Source: Pseudomonas sp. FP2335 (lineage in GTDB: Bacteria > Pseudomonadota > Gammaproteobacteria > Pseudomonadales > Pseudomonadaceae). From it: DNA of 64,000 nt. A program made the position numbers and the translations under genes. Position 1 is the first letter of the stretch. Each line of letters begins with the position of its first letter. The notes beneath the pieces were generated by a model. The model made no database searches. It was not told the origin of the DNA and saw only the letters and a list, made by a program, of their open reading frames with translations. Shown here in pieces: positions 35,122 through 43,862 of this stretch. The stretch lies in contig NZ_CP117437.1 in assembly GCF_030687535.1 (NCBI RefSeq), positions 4,113,501 through 4,177,500 of the forward strand, written 5' to 3'.

Positions 35122-35937
35122 TCAAGCTTTGGTGGCTTGCGCCTTGGCGCGCATTTTGTCGGCCATGGTGGTCATTTCGTCATACAGCAACTGCGGGTTC
35201 TTCTGCTTCAACGCCCAGGCCATCCGCCCCTGTTCGTGGGGCAAGATCATGAATTCGCCTTCAGCCACACGCTGGTAGATGTAATCGGCAATGTCCGCCG
35301 CCGAAATCGGCGAGCTTTCGAGCAGTTTGCCTACCTGGGCCTTCATCGCCGGGGTCGGGCCACGGAACGAGTCCAACAGGTTGGTCTGGAAGAACGACGG
35401 GCACACCACATGCACCCCGACGTTCTGTTGCTTGAGCTCCACCAGCAGGCTTTCCGACAACGCCACCACACCGGCCTTGGCCACGTTGTAGTTGCTCATG
35501 GCCGGGCCCTGCATCAGCGCGGCCATCGAAGCGATATTGATGATGCGGCCCTGGCTCTTTTCCAGCAGCGGCAGGAACGCCTTGCAGCCCTTGACCACGC
35601 CCATCAGGTTGATTGCGATCTGCCAGTCCCAGTCCTCCAGGGACAGTTCGGCGAAGAACCCGCCCGAGGCCACACCGGCATTGTTGACGATCACATCGAT
35701 GCCGCCGAGCTTGACTTCGCAAGCCTGGGCAAACGCGGTGAGCTGGCTGTAGTCGCGCACGTCGCAGCGTTGCACGAAGCCGTCGCCACCCGCCTCGCGC
35801 ACCAGCTTGAGGGTTTCCTGCAAGCCCGGTTCGCTGACATCCGACAAGGCCAGCTGCCAGCCCTCGCGAGCCCAGCGCAGAGCGATTTCACGACCCAAGC
35901 CGGACCCGGCGCCAGTGATCATCATGCGATTTTGCAT
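35122..35937 (-). CDS. Short-chain dehydrogenase/reductase
   Basis: 271 residues. Classical SDR motifs are the NAD(P)-binding GAGSGLGREIA at the N-terminus, NNAG at ~86-89, catalytic Ser in NIASMAALMQG and the YNVAK pair (Tyr/Lys). The Asp after the second strand (LSDVSEPG) suggests NAD(H) preference. The natural substrate cannot be told from sequence. Monocistronic, with AAGG before the start and a REPIN beyond its stop. Confidence 0.9.
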   Translation of the reverse strand: MQNRMMITGAGSGLGREIALRWAREGWQLALSDVSEPGLQETLKLVREAGGDGFVQRCDVRDYSQLTAFAQACEVKLGGIDVIVNNAGVASGGFFAELSLEDWDWQIAINLMGVVKGCKAFLPLLEKSQGRIINIASMAALMQGPAMSNYNVAKAGVVALSESLLVELKQQNVGVHVVCPSFFQTNLLDSFRGPTPAMKAQVGKLLESSPISAADIADYIYQRVAEGEFMILPHEQGRMAWALKQKNPQLLYDEMTTMADKMRAKAQATKA

Positions 35938-36236
35938 AGGAAGTAGCCTTGTGGTTCACGGAAGAAGTGATCGGCAGTGTAGCGAAGGTTATTCCTGCAC
36001 CCACGCACCATCAGATTGATGAATGCCCCAGGCAAACCCACGGCCGGGTCGGAGCATTGACGCAGGGGTAAGTTCAATCTTTTTCAACTAAGTCGATGCT
36101 TTAAAAGAAATAAGCAAGTTTGCAAAAAGCTTTAAAAAAACTTGGAATTTTCCGCACAACAACACAGTCGGAGTTGTTAAGGCGCCTGCAATTAAACGTG
36201 CAAGCCTATCGCTCAACAACCAGAAGGAAGTAACCC

Positions 36237-36389
36237 ATGAGCCTTATTCTGATCATCATCCTGATCCTCCTGCTGGTCGGCGGCCTGCCGGTATTCCCGC
36301 ACTCCCGCAATTGGGGTTATGGCCCGTCGGGTATCCTCGGCGTCGTCCTGGTAGTGTTGCTGGTGCTGTTGTTACTCGGCCGGATATAA
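36237..36389 (+). CDS. DUF3309 small hydrophobic protein
   Basis: A 50-residue membrane peptide: one hydrophobic helix (MSLILIIILILLLVGGLPVF), a conserved HSRNWGYGPSGILG loop and a second hydrophobic helix. This is the DUF3309 pattern found in many proteobacteria, with unknown function. AAGGAAG lies six bases before the ATG and a strong terminator follows. The 299 bases upstream are AT-rich and probably contain its promoter. Confidence 0.88.
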   Translation: MSLILIIILILLLVGGLPVFPHSRNWGYGPSGILGVVLVVLLVLLLLGRI

Positions 36390-36400
36390 ACACCAGGCAA

Positions 36401-36432
36401 AAAAAAGAGGCCCTCTAGAGGGCCTCTTTTTT
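36401..36432. terminator. Bidirectional terminator between DUF3309 and the LtaS-like gene
   Basis: A 20-base perfect palindrome (GAGGCCCTCTAGAGGGCCTC) is flanked by six A on the left and six T on the right, serving both convergent genes. Confidence 0.92.
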
Positions 36433-36444
36433 ATTGCCGGTTAG

Positions 36445-38532
36445 TTAGTCCGGTTTGCCATCCACGACGCCAGCGGTGTTATCCAACAGGCTCTTGGTGG
36501 CGGTCTGCAGGAACGACTCAAGTTTCTGCTTGAGTGCGGCCTCGTCCGGCGAATCGGGAATCACCTTACCAGTCGGCTCGGCGCCCAGTTCGTATTCCCA
36601 CAGCTTCGGTGGCATTTCCTTGGGCAGTACCAGGATGCGGTCTGCGGTGACCAGGGCCACGGTCTGATCGCTGCCCGAAGGCTTGATCACGCCGAAGCCC
36701 TTGTCGCCTTCCGGCAGGTTCAGCAGGTCACGGCCCCAGCACTGGTGCAGGGTGTCGCCACCCAGGCGGCCCATGATGGTCGGCACGATGTCGATCTGGG
36801 TGCCCACGGTGTGGTCACGCTCGCCGAACTTTTCCTGCACGCCCGGTGCGATCATCAGCATCGGCACGTTGAAGCGGCCCAGGTCCATCTCGGTGATCTG
36901 CTGTTCGTTGCCGAAGCCGTGGTCGCCCACGATGACGAACAGGGTTTCCTTGAAGTACGGCTCTTTGCGGGCCTTCTCGAAGAACTGGCCCAGGGCCCAG
37001 TCGGAGTAGCGCATGGCCGTCAAATGCTCGTTGAGGCTGCCACGGTCGGTGACCTTCTCGACCGGCAATGGGGTCGGCAATGCGTAAGGCGTGTGGTTGG
37101 ACAGGGTTTGCAACAGGGCATAGAACGGCTTGCCGCCTTCGCGGGCTTTCAACTCTTCCAGGCCACGGTTGAACATGTCCTGGTCGGACACACCCCACGT
37201 CGGGTCGGAGAACACCGGGTCGACGAAGTCGTTACGGCCGATGAAGTTGGTCATGCCCTGGTTGCTGAAGAAACCCGACTGGTTGTCCCAGGCGAAATCG
37301 CCGTTGTAGACATACACGTCGTCAAACTTGCGCGCGCTGAGCAGCTGCGGCAGGCCCGACAGCTTGTGGCTGCCTTCCGGGGTCTGCATCAGGTATTCGA
37401 AGCCCGGCAGGTTCGGGAAGCAGGCCATGGTGGCAAACATACCCTGGTGGGTGTGGGTGCCATTGGAGAAGAAACGGTCGAACAGCAGGCCTTCCTTGGA
37501 CAGTTTGTCGAAGTACGGCGTGATGTTGCCCGGACGGCCCAGGGCGCCCACCGAGTGACCGGCGAAGCTTTCCATCAGGATCACGACCACGTTCTTGATC
37601 GGCAGTGTCTTCTCGGCCGGTGGCGTGTAGTCGCGGCGCACGGCAGCGGTGTCGGGATCCACCAGTTTTTCCTGCGGCAGTACCAGCATGTCGCGCACGG
37701 TCTGGGTCGCCAGCGGCTGGTCCAGGGTGGCCTTCCAGACGTTCGAACGATCTTCGGAGAAGCGCGACTTGGCCGCCGCGATCAGCGACAACGTGCCGTT
37801 GAGGCCCAGTTGGTTGGCGAAGTTGGAGTCGGTGGTGTACACGTCACCCCAACGCAGCGGCGGGCCCTGGCGCAGGGTGCCGCGGGCGGCGACCACGGCG
37901 ATCAACAGGCAAACCACGAACACCGCGATGCGGCTGTACCACGGTGCCACCTGGCGGGTGCCGATGCTGCCGCCGCTGAATGGGCCGCGTGGGCGTGTCG
38001 CACGGTCGGCGCCTTTGAAGGCGATGCTCAGGATCAGCGTGCCCACGGCCCAGGCCAACAGGTAGCGCACCACCGGGAAACCGTACCAGAGCATGCTCAT
38101 CACGGTTTTCGGGTCTTCCTTCACGTACTGGAAGACCAGGCCGTTGAGGCGCTGGTGGAACTCGCGGTAGAAGTCCATTTCCATCAGGCCGAGGAACAGC
38201 GCGATGCTCGACGCCACCGTCAGCCAGAACCGGAAGAACCCGCGCGCGGCCATGGCCCGTACGCTGAACAATGCCAGCAGCAGCGGGATGATCAGGTAGA
38301 CCACCAGGCGGATGTCCAGGCGCAGGCCATTGCCGAACGCTTCGAGGAAGGTCGAGGCCGGTGTGTCGAGGATCATCTCGCGGTTGTACACCAGCAGCGC
38401 CAGGCGCAGCAGCGAGAACATCACCATCATGACCAGTGCGCAGAGCAGCGTGTACGCCAGATGGGATTTGACGGTCGGTTGCAGCAGGCGAGTTGAAGCT
38501 CGCTGCTGATTCAGGGCGTCCGGGTTTGCCAT
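36445..38532 (-). CDS. LTA-synthase/phosphoglycerol-transferase-like sulfatase-fold membrane enzyme
   Basis: 695 residues: five N-terminal membrane helices (to ~residue 215) and a large periplasmic sulfatase-fold domain (from ~300). Metal/catalytic elements are Glu in VVILMESFAG, the nucleophile region SNGTHTHQGMFATM (Thr/Ser) and the Asp-His of VIVGDHGFGNEQ. Relatives include LtaS of Gram-positives and OpgB, which transfer phosphoglycerol from phosphatidylglycerol; in Pseudomonas the acceptor might be periplasmic glucans, but this is inference. The gene is alone and shares a terminator with DUF3309. Confidence 0.88.
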   Translation of the reverse strand: MANPDALNQQRASTRLLQPTVKSHLAYTLLCALVMMVMFSLLRLALLVYNREMILDTPASTFLEAFGNGLRLDIRLVVYLIIPLLLALFSVRAMAARGFFRFWLTVASSIALFLGLMEMDFYREFHQRLNGLVFQYVKEDPKTVMSMLWYGFPVVRYLLAWAVGTLILSIAFKGADRATRPRGPFSGGSIGTRQVAPWYSRIAVFVVCLLIAVVAARGTLRQGPPLRWGDVYTTDSNFANQLGLNGTLSLIAAAKSRFSEDRSNVWKATLDQPLATQTVRDMLVLPQEKLVDPDTAAVRRDYTPPAEKTLPIKNVVVILMESFAGHSVGALGRPGNITPYFDKLSKEGLLFDRFFSNGTHTHQGMFATMACFPNLPGFEYLMQTPEGSHKLSGLPQLLSARKFDDVYVYNGDFAWDNQSGFFSNQGMTNFIGRNDFVDPVFSDPTWGVSDQDMFNRGLEELKAREGGKPFYALLQTLSNHTPYALPTPLPVEKVTDRGSLNEHLTAMRYSDWALGQFFEKARKEPYFKETLFVIVGDHGFGNEQQITEMDLGRFNVPMLMIAPGVQEKFGERDHTVGTQIDIVPTIMGRLGGDTLHQCWGRDLLNLPEGDKGFGVIKPSGSDQTVALVTADRILVLPKEMPPKLWEYELGAEPTGKVIPDSPDEAALKQKLESFLQTATKSLLDNTAGVVDGKPD

Positions 38533-38889
38533 GTCGTTTTAGGACCCATTGGAAGTTTAAGTGGCTGGATAATGCAGTGGCGCGAATGGTGCCCGATCAA
38601 CAGCAGCAAGGCTATTAATTACTGAGCGCGCACACCTGCCCCACCGTGACGGCACTTGAGATAGAGCCCCGGCGGGAAGGAAATCTGGCGAATTGTCTTG
38701 GATGGAATGTGAAAATTGTGTGTAGCGAATATTTCGATACACAAATCTCATGACTGTACTGAAACCATTGTGGGAACGGGCTTGCTCGCGGATACGGCGT
38801 GTCAGTCACAGATGCTTTGACTGGCACACCCCATTCGCGAGCAAGCCCGCCCCCACATCGACGGCGCTTGCTCTAGATCCTTTGAGTGA
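38533..38889. other. 357-base gap containing a REPIN
   Basis: The left part should hold the promoter of the LtaS-like gene (minus strand), though I cannot pick clear boxes. The right half is the REPIN at 38769-38857. No gene-like frame with a ribosome site is visible. Confidence 0.5.
38769..38857. repeat. REPIN (diverged)
   Basis: Left unit TGTGGGAACGGGCTTGCTCG and inverted right unit CGCGAGCAAGCCCGCCCCCA, with the GTGTCAGTCA...TGACTGGCAC spacer. A few bases differ from the consensus of the other copies. Confidence 0.88.
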
Positions 38890-39081
38890 TCAGATGCGCA
38901 CGTTGCCCCGTGGCCCGGCGATGGCCCAGATGATCAAGCCCAGTACCGGCAACAACAGGATCAACAGAATCCACAGCACTTTGGCACCGGTGCTCGCGCC
39001 GCTTTTGAACACGTTGATGATCGCCCAGATGTCCAGCGCAAGGATGATCAGCCCGATCAAGCCATTAAAAGTGGAACCCAT
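38890..39081 (-). CDS. Small PLDc_N-domain membrane protein
   Basis: 63 residues with two hydrophobic helices (GLIGLIILALDIWAIINVF; KVLWILLILLLPVLGLIIWA) and the conserved GP near the C-terminus. This is the phospholipase D/nuclease N-terminal (PLDc_N) motif occurring alone; such proteins are inner-membrane and of unknown function. GGAG precedes the ATG by seven bases. Confidence 0.85.
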   Translation of the reverse strand: MGSTFNGLIGLIILALDIWAIINVFKSGASTGAKVLWILLILLLPVLGLIIWAIAGPRGNVRI

Positions 39082-39149
39082 GGTGTCGCTCCTAAAGTGA
39101 GGGCATGCACTTGTAGGATAGTCAGCCCTGCCGGGGGTTCCGTTTTATT

Positions 39150-39680
39150 TCAGACGTGTAGGGCGATTCGTAGAGCTTCCAGCGAAGGCTCGGCCTTGAT
39201 GCCAACTTCGGCACACAGTTCCAGCACGCGCGGCAGGTCGTTGCCGTACACCAGCACCGCCTGGATCTCGTCATCCAGCAATTCGCTGAAGTTGAGCAGC
39301 ACGTAGCCACCGTCTTGTGGGCTCAGGGCGCTCATCTGGATCTGGATGCGGTTCAGTGCGGTCAGGGCTTCAGTCTTGGCCAGTTGCTTGGGCTTGAGGT
39401 TGAACGCCACGCCCGGGCCGAAGGAGGCGACGATCTGCGCGAACAGGTCGCCATAGGTGTCGGCCTGGAACAGCACGGTGTCCGGCAGGCTGCCGACCAC
39501 AACCCATTCACCCAGTGGGATCGGGAAGCTGTCGTCGTAGTTGATGTCCGGGTTGGCCGCCAGAAACGCCGCCGGGTCCGCGTAGGCCTGGGCCGCTTCG
39601 TCGGCGATGCGCGCCACCTCGTCCTCGCCCATGACGCCGGCGCTGATTTTGCTGATGAGTTCGACGAGGGCGGTTTTCAT
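39150..39680 (-). CDS. Conserved hypothetical protein, SseB-like organisation
   Basis: A 176-residue acidic cytoplasmic protein. Residues 50-170 have alternating strands and helices (PLGEWVVVGSLPDTVLFQAD; GGYVLLNFSELLDDEIQAVLVYGND) that loosely recall SseB-type domains; I am not certain of the family. No membrane segment or catalytic motif is visible. It follows the ankyrin-repeat gene on the same strand with a 42-base gap and may be cotranscribed with it. Confidence 0.65.
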   Translation of the reverse strand: MKTALVELISKISAGVMGEDEVARIADEAAQAYADPAAFLAANPDINYDDSFPIPLGEWVVVGSLPDTVLFQADTYGDLFAQIVASFGPGVAFNLKPKQLAKTEALTALNRIQIQMSALSPQDGGYVLLNFSELLDDEIQAVLVYGNDLPRVLELCAEVGIKAEPSLEALRIALHV

Positions 39681-39722
39681 GGCGATGGTCCTGTGGCGGG
39701 CGGGTTTTCGAGGGCGCGTAGC

Positions 39723-40229
39723 CTACACCAGTTTCTGCAAGCGCGCCGCCGTATCCACCGCGCCCATGGTGTGTGCCGCCGCCAGTGCGGTGGCGCCCTG
39801 GGCGTCAGCGGCCTGGGGGTTGGCGCCCTGGCCGAGCAGGTAGTCGAGCATTTCGACGCGGTTGAACATCGCCGCCAGCATCAACGCGGTACGCCCATCG
39901 GAAGACGCCGCATCCACCGGCGCGCCGCCTTCGATCAGCGCCTTGACCACGTCCAGGTTGCCCTTGAACGCGGCGCCGGCAATCGGCAGCTGGTTCTTGT
40001 CGTTGGGGATCTGCGGGTCGGCCTTGAATTCCAGCAGCACTTTTACCGCTTCGGCATGGCCGTGGTACGCCGCGAGCATCAACAAGGTGTCACCATTGTG
40101 GTTGCGCAGGTTGGCCGGCAAGCCCTTGGCCAGCAGCGCGGCGAGCATCGCGGCGTCGCCCCGGCGCGCGACATCAAAGACCTGTTCGGCAAATTCGGCG
40201 GCTTCGGTTTCGGTCATTTGTTTGGACAT
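39723..40229 (-). CDS. Ankyrin-repeat protein
   Basis: 168 residues with four consecutive ankyrin repeats from ~residue 22 to 160; typical pieces are NHNGDTLLMLAAYHGHAEAV and SDGRTALMLAAMFNRVEMLD. There is no signal peptide. In pseudomonads ankyrin proteins of this length often sit near catalase genes, but none is present here. It presumably binds a protein partner, possibly the adjacent hypothetical protein. AAGGAG lies upstream of the ATG. Confidence 0.85.
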   Translation of the reverse strand: MSKQMTETEAAEFAEQVFDVARRGDAAMLAALLAKGLPANLRNHNGDTLLMLAAYHGHAEAVKVLLEFKADPQIPNDKNQLPIAGAAFKGNLDVVKALIEGGAPVDAASSDGRTALMLAAMFNRVEMLDYLLGQGANPQAADAQGATALAAAHTMGAVDTAARLQKLV

Positions 40230-40341
40230 GTGAGGGGCTCCTTGTCTGATGCTGTATAGGGCGCCAGTGTCGCTACGGAGTTCCTCACTGTCATGGTTTT
40301 TTTGCCAAAAGCCGCCATAGGCAGAATCAATAACGCGGCTT

Positions 40342-42168
40342 TTAATAACGGAAGTGGCCGCCCTGGATCTGCGCCAACAACTGCCCGGTCACCGGCACAT
40401 AGCAGTCGGAGCCCGGCAACCAGGCGTAGACCGGGTCGTTTCCGGCTTTGTCCGGGTCGAACGCCTCCTCCTTGAGCTTGACCTTCTGGTACTTGAAGGT
40501 CCCGGTGGTCTCCATCTTCACCTTGATCCGCAGGAACAGCGGCACCGCATAGTGCGGCAACTGGCCGTGGGCAAATTGCAGCAACTCGCGCATGTCCAGC
40601 GAAGCCAGCGACTCGCTTGGGGTAATCGCAACCATGCCCGCGCGGCCGTTGGTGTTTTCGATCTCCACCCCGTAGGCCACCACCTCGGCGATCTGCGGGT
40701 GTTGCAGCAGGATGTTCTCGACCTCGGTGGTGGAGACGTTCTCGCCCTTCCAGCGATAGGTGTCCCCCAGGCGATCGACAAACTGCGCATGGCCAAAGCC
40801 GATGCTGCGCAGCAAATCGCCGGTGTTGAAGTAACGGTCACCCTTCTCGAACACGTCGGTGAGGATTACCTTGCGGTTCTTTTCCGGGTCGGTGTAGCCA
40901 TCGAACGGGGATTTTTCATCGATGCGCGCCAGCAACAGGCCCTGCCCGCCCGTCTGCACCTTGCGCATAAAGCCATCGCTGCCACGCAACGGCTCACCGC
41001 TGTCGTGGGCGTAGTCCACCAGCGCCCAGTGTTGCAGGCAAAAGCCGATGGTGTTGTCGAAATTCAGTACGTTGGTGAAGCCGATGTTACCGTCGCTGGC
41101 GGCATACAACTCGCAGATATGCTCGACGCCATAGCGCTGCTTGAACTGCGCCCACACGCCGGGACGCAGGCCGTTGCCGACCATCTTGGTCACGCGGTTG
41201 TCACGGTCGTTTGCGCTGGCAGGCTGGTCGAGCAGGTAGCGGCACAACTCGCCGACATACCCCAAGGTGGTTGCGTTGAACTTGCGCACATCGTCCCAGA
41301 ACTGGCTGGCGCTGAATTTGCGCCGGATGGCGAAACCCGACGCGCCGACAATCGCCGAGCCCCAGCACACACACAGGCCGGTGGCGTGATACAGCGGCAA
41401 GGTGCAATAGAGGACGTCGTCCGAGCCCATGTCCAGGGCAATGCTGCCGAAACTGACGGCGGTCTTGGTCCAGCGCCCGTGCTTCATGATGCCGGCCTTG
41501 GGCAGGCCCGTGGTGCCGGAGGTGTAGATATAGAAGCAGGGGTCATTGAAAAAGATCTGCGCGGTGCTGGCCGGGTTGCCCTCCGGGCTCTCGGCGCTGG
41601 CGGCCAGCAGGTCGACATAACCCGCAGGCAGCGCACTCGAGGCCTGATCGGCGACAAACCAGGTGCGCTCGGCCGGGATCGCCACGTGTTCACGTACCGC
41701 GTCATAGGGCCCAACCAATTCCGCCCCCACCACAATCGCCACCGGCCTCACCAGGTTCAGGCTGTGCACCAGCGCGGCCTGGGTCTGCGCGGTATTCAGC
41801 ATCGCGCAGACGCCGCCGATCTTGGCCACGGCCAGCACGTTCAGCAGCAATTCGGGACGGTTTTCGATAAACAGCGCCACCACGTCACCCTTGCGGATGC
41901 CTTGGGCCTGCAGGTGATGAGCGATACGGTTGGCGCGGCGGTTGGTTTCGCGGTAGCTGAGCACCTGATCGCCGTACAACAACGCGATGCCGTCCGGATT
42001 GCGCAAGGTGGCCTGCTCGAAGTGCCAGCCCAGGCCGCAGGGCTGCGCCGGGTCGGTGACGTTGGCGGCACGCATGCCACGCAGGACCCGCGGCAAGGCG
42101 CGAACAATGGCGGGCACCTTACGCAGCAGCATGCCCCAACTGATCATGTCGTTTTGCGGGTGGCTCAT
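40342..42168 (-). CDS. Long/very-long-chain acyl-CoA synthetase (AMP-forming)
   Basis: 608 residues of the adenylate-forming family. The AMP-binding P-loop IYTSGTTGLPKAG is followed by LYAASDGNIGF and the hinge RYFNTGDLL...VDRLGDTYRWKGENVSTTEVE. The YRWKGENV form is characteristic of the FATP/very-long-chain group rather than canonical FadD. The C-terminal lysine is in GTFKYQKVKLK. It activates fatty acids to acyl-CoA with ATP. The N-terminal hydrophobic region may associate with the membrane. Exact substrate unknown; no beta-oxidation partners are adjacent. Confidence 0.9.
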   Translation of the reverse strand: MSHPQNDMISWGMLLRKVPAIVRALPRVLRGMRAANVTDPAQPCGLGWHFEQATLRNPDGIALLYGDQVLSYRETNRRANRIAHHLQAQGIRKGDVVALFIENRPELLLNVLAVAKIGGVCAMLNTAQTQAALVHSLNLVRPVAIVVGAELVGPYDAVREHVAIPAERTWFVADQASSALPAGYVDLLAASAESPEGNPASTAQIFFNDPCFYIYTSGTTGLPKAGIMKHGRWTKTAVSFGSIALDMGSDDVLYCTLPLYHATGLCVCWGSAIVGASGFAIRRKFSASQFWDDVRKFNATTLGYVGELCRYLLDQPASANDRDNRVTKMVGNGLRPGVWAQFKQRYGVEHICELYAASDGNIGFTNVLNFDNTIGFCLQHWALVDYAHDSGEPLRGSDGFMRKVQTGGQGLLLARIDEKSPFDGYTDPEKNRKVILTDVFEKGDRYFNTGDLLRSIGFGHAQFVDRLGDTYRWKGENVSTTEVENILLQHPQIAEVVAYGVEIENTNGRAGMVAITPSESLASLDMRELLQFAHGQLPHYAVPLFLRIKVKMETTGTFKYQKVKLKEEAFDPDKAGNDPVYAWLPGSDCYVPVTGQLLAQIQGGHFRY

Positions 42169-42522
42169 GGAGGAACGTCCTTTTTCTTATTGTTCGTATG
42201 CGTTGCAGGAAAATACGTCAGCCGTTCTGGCGCTGTACACGCGGGATTTGAAAAGTTTTGTATCCCATCGGGCAGGCCATGAAAAAAAGGAATTTAGCGA
42301 CGCGCAGGCAGTCTTTAAACATATCGGCACGCCAAACCACCGCTCTGAGCAGCGCAAAATGCAGGATGCATGATGGCCATTCATGCAAATTGCACGAAAA
42401 CGAAAATTTCCATTTTTTATATCTTGTTGATTTATAACGATATTTTTCAATATCACTAGATGGCACAATCACTGCACCTATCACTCCATGCTTGCCAACT
42501 TGAGCCAACGGAGCTGATAGAC
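42169..42522. other. 354-base AT-rich divergent intergenic region
   Basis: It separates the acyl-CoA synthetase and DUF3509 genes and is much more AT-rich than the surrounding coding sequence. It carries a sigma-54-like element (42461-42476). No RNA gene or convincing small coding frame is evident. Confidence 0.5.
42461..42476 (+). promoter_or_regulatory. Candidate sigma-54 (-24/-12) promoter of the DUF3509 gene
   Basis: TGGCAC-AATCA-CTGCA keeps the GG and GC dinucleotides exactly ten bases apart and differs from the TGGCAC-N5-TTGCA consensus at one position. It would start transcription about 35 bases before the ATG at 42523. Confidence 0.45.
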
Positions 42523-42801
42523 ATGAGCCTGATCCAAGATAAATTCGCTTCAGTATTCTCCAACTACGACGTCACCACTCAGCCACGTCCCGACGGCGGT
42601 ATCCTGTTGACCCTGCGCAACAGCGAAGGCAAGCAGGTCAAGCGCTCGATCTCTTACCAGCAATTGCACACCGCCGACCAACTGACGTGGGTGATCAGCG
42701 CGATTCGCCGCGACCTGGCCGAACAAGCCAGCGACCTGCCGCAGATTTCCATGCTGCAAAGCCAGAACCGCTTTGCCTTGCCGACTTATCACTCAGCCTG
42801 A
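42523..42801 (+). CDS. DUF3509 small protein
   Basis: 92 residues, one of several paralogues of this Pseudomonas-specific family. Recognisable elements are MSLIQDKFASVFSNYDV at the start, a TQPRPDGGILLTLRN beta hairpin, and a C-terminal helix with WVISAIRRDLAEQ. It has no known activity. The chosen ATG matches the family N-terminus, with CGGAG about 10 bases upstream. It is followed by a strong bidirectional terminator. Confidence 0.85.
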   Translation: MSLIQDKFASVFSNYDVTTQPRPDGGILLTLRNSEGKQVKRSISYQQLHTADQLTWVISAIRRDLAEQASDLPQISMLQSQNRFALPTYHSA

Positions 42802-42812
42802 GTGACAGGTAC

Positions 42813-42851
42813 AAAAAGGCCGCGACGCCCCCAGGTGTCGCGGCCTTTTTT
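42813..42851. terminator. Bidirectional terminator between DUF3509 and the LuxR-like gene
   Basis: The stem AAGGCCGCGACGCC / GGTGTCGCGGCCTT has one wobble pair and a CCCA loop. It is bordered by A's on the left and an eight-T run on the right. Confidence 0.9.
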
Positions 42852-42857
42852 TTCGGT

Positions 42858-43121
42858 TCAGCACAGCCCTTGGCGTGCCGCTGCATTCAGCGCCTGTACG
42901 CGGTTGTTGACGTCCAGCTTGCCGTAGATATTGCGCAGGTGGAACTTGACCGTGGCTTGAGAGGTGCTGCGAATCTGGCTGATCTCCCAGACGGTCTTGC
43001 CCTCCGAAGCCCATCGCAGGATGACCCGCTCCGTGGGCGTCAAGGGCTTGCCGGACAAGTTCAGACGTCTTCTCACAGCGGTGGGCACGGAATACGGCAA
43101 CGATTCCTCGGGGACGCTCAT
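42858..43121 (-). CDS. HTH-only LuxR/GerE-type regulator
   Basis: 87 residues consisting almost entirely of a LuxR-type DNA-binding domain: LTPTERVILRWASEGKTVWE, then the recognition-helix region QATVKFHLRNIYGKLDVNNR. The WASEGKTVWEIS stretch resembles quorum-sensing LuxR proteins rather than response regulators, but the autoinducer-binding domain is missing. GGAGAG precedes the ATG with proper spacing. It may be a truncated solo regulator or a constitutive binder. Targets unknown. Confidence 0.85.
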   Translation of the reverse strand: MSVPEESLPYSVPTAVRRRLNLSGKPLTPTERVILRWASEGKTVWEISQIRSTSQATVKFHLRNIYGKLDVNNRVQALNAAARQGLC

Positions 43122-43331
43122 GAGGTGCTCTCCTTTTTATTAGCTGATGCTCCATCACCCTTCGGATTGCTCCTATTGACAGGCGATATAAACATTGAGG
43201 CCGGAGAGCGTTACATAACGAATAGTATTAGTGCGTAGGGTCAACAATAAACATCCGAACCCTACAACTAAATAAGGCACTTCCCACAGAAACTTCCACC
43301 TTGCCAGGGTTGAACATTCAAGGATTAGTGC

Positions 43332-43862
43332 TTAGTCATCCAAACCGGGAAACCGTCGGGCAATGTTATCGCCGCTGAACTCGGGGACCCGGACAGTCGT
43401 TGCATTGAACAGACGCAGTGCCACTACGTGCGGGTTCTCCCCCATGTCAAACCAATGTGGCAATCCGGCCGGGACGACCAGCAGGTCGTTTTTCTCACAA
43501 CGCACGGCGTACACGTAGTCGCCAATGTGCAGGCTAAACAAGCCTTGGCCGGCGAGGAAAAAACACGCGGCGTCTTCACTGTAACGATGCTCATCGAGGA
43601 ACTGCGCACGCAGCTGCGCCTTTTGCGGATGATCGCCGCTGACACTGAACACTTGTGCGCCGGCGTAACCCGAAGCGTCGATCTGCGCCTGGTACGCCGC
43701 GATCATTTGCGCGTCGCTGGCGCCCTTTTCGATAGGGCTCGGCTGCCAACGCTCGAAACGCACGCCATGCTCGGCCAACGTCACCGCGATGTCATCGAGG
43801 TGGGTCAGGACTTTGTTCGGGGTATCCGGCGAAGCAACGTGGTAGACGGCGACATAACTCAT
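43332..43862 (-). CDS. Acireductone-dioxygenase-like cupin lacking two metal ligands
   Basis: 176 residues, clearly homologous to acireductone dioxygenase (MtnD) along its length: VYHVASPDTPNKVLTHLDDI, then DHPQKAQLRAQFLDEHR, LHIGDYVYAVRCEKNDLL and PAGLPHWFDMGENPH. The four metal ligands of the family (His, His, Glu, His; usually EHRHGEDE plus a later His) are here His92, Tyr94, Ala98 and His136, so two of four are replaced. Without them the methionine-salvage reaction is unlikely. Its ATG overlaps the MFS stop codon by four bases. In other pseudomonads mtnB and mtnC flank this gene as I recall; neither is present here. Confidence 0.85.
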   Translation of the reverse strand: MSYVAVYHVASPDTPNKVLTHLDDIAVTLAEHGVRFERWQPSPIEKGASDAQMIAAYQAQIDASGYAGAQVFSVSGDHPQKAQLRAQFLDEHRYSEDAACFFLAGQGLFSLHIGDYVYAVRCEKNDLLVVPAGLPHWFDMGENPHVVALRLFNATTVRVPEFSGDNIARRFPGLDD

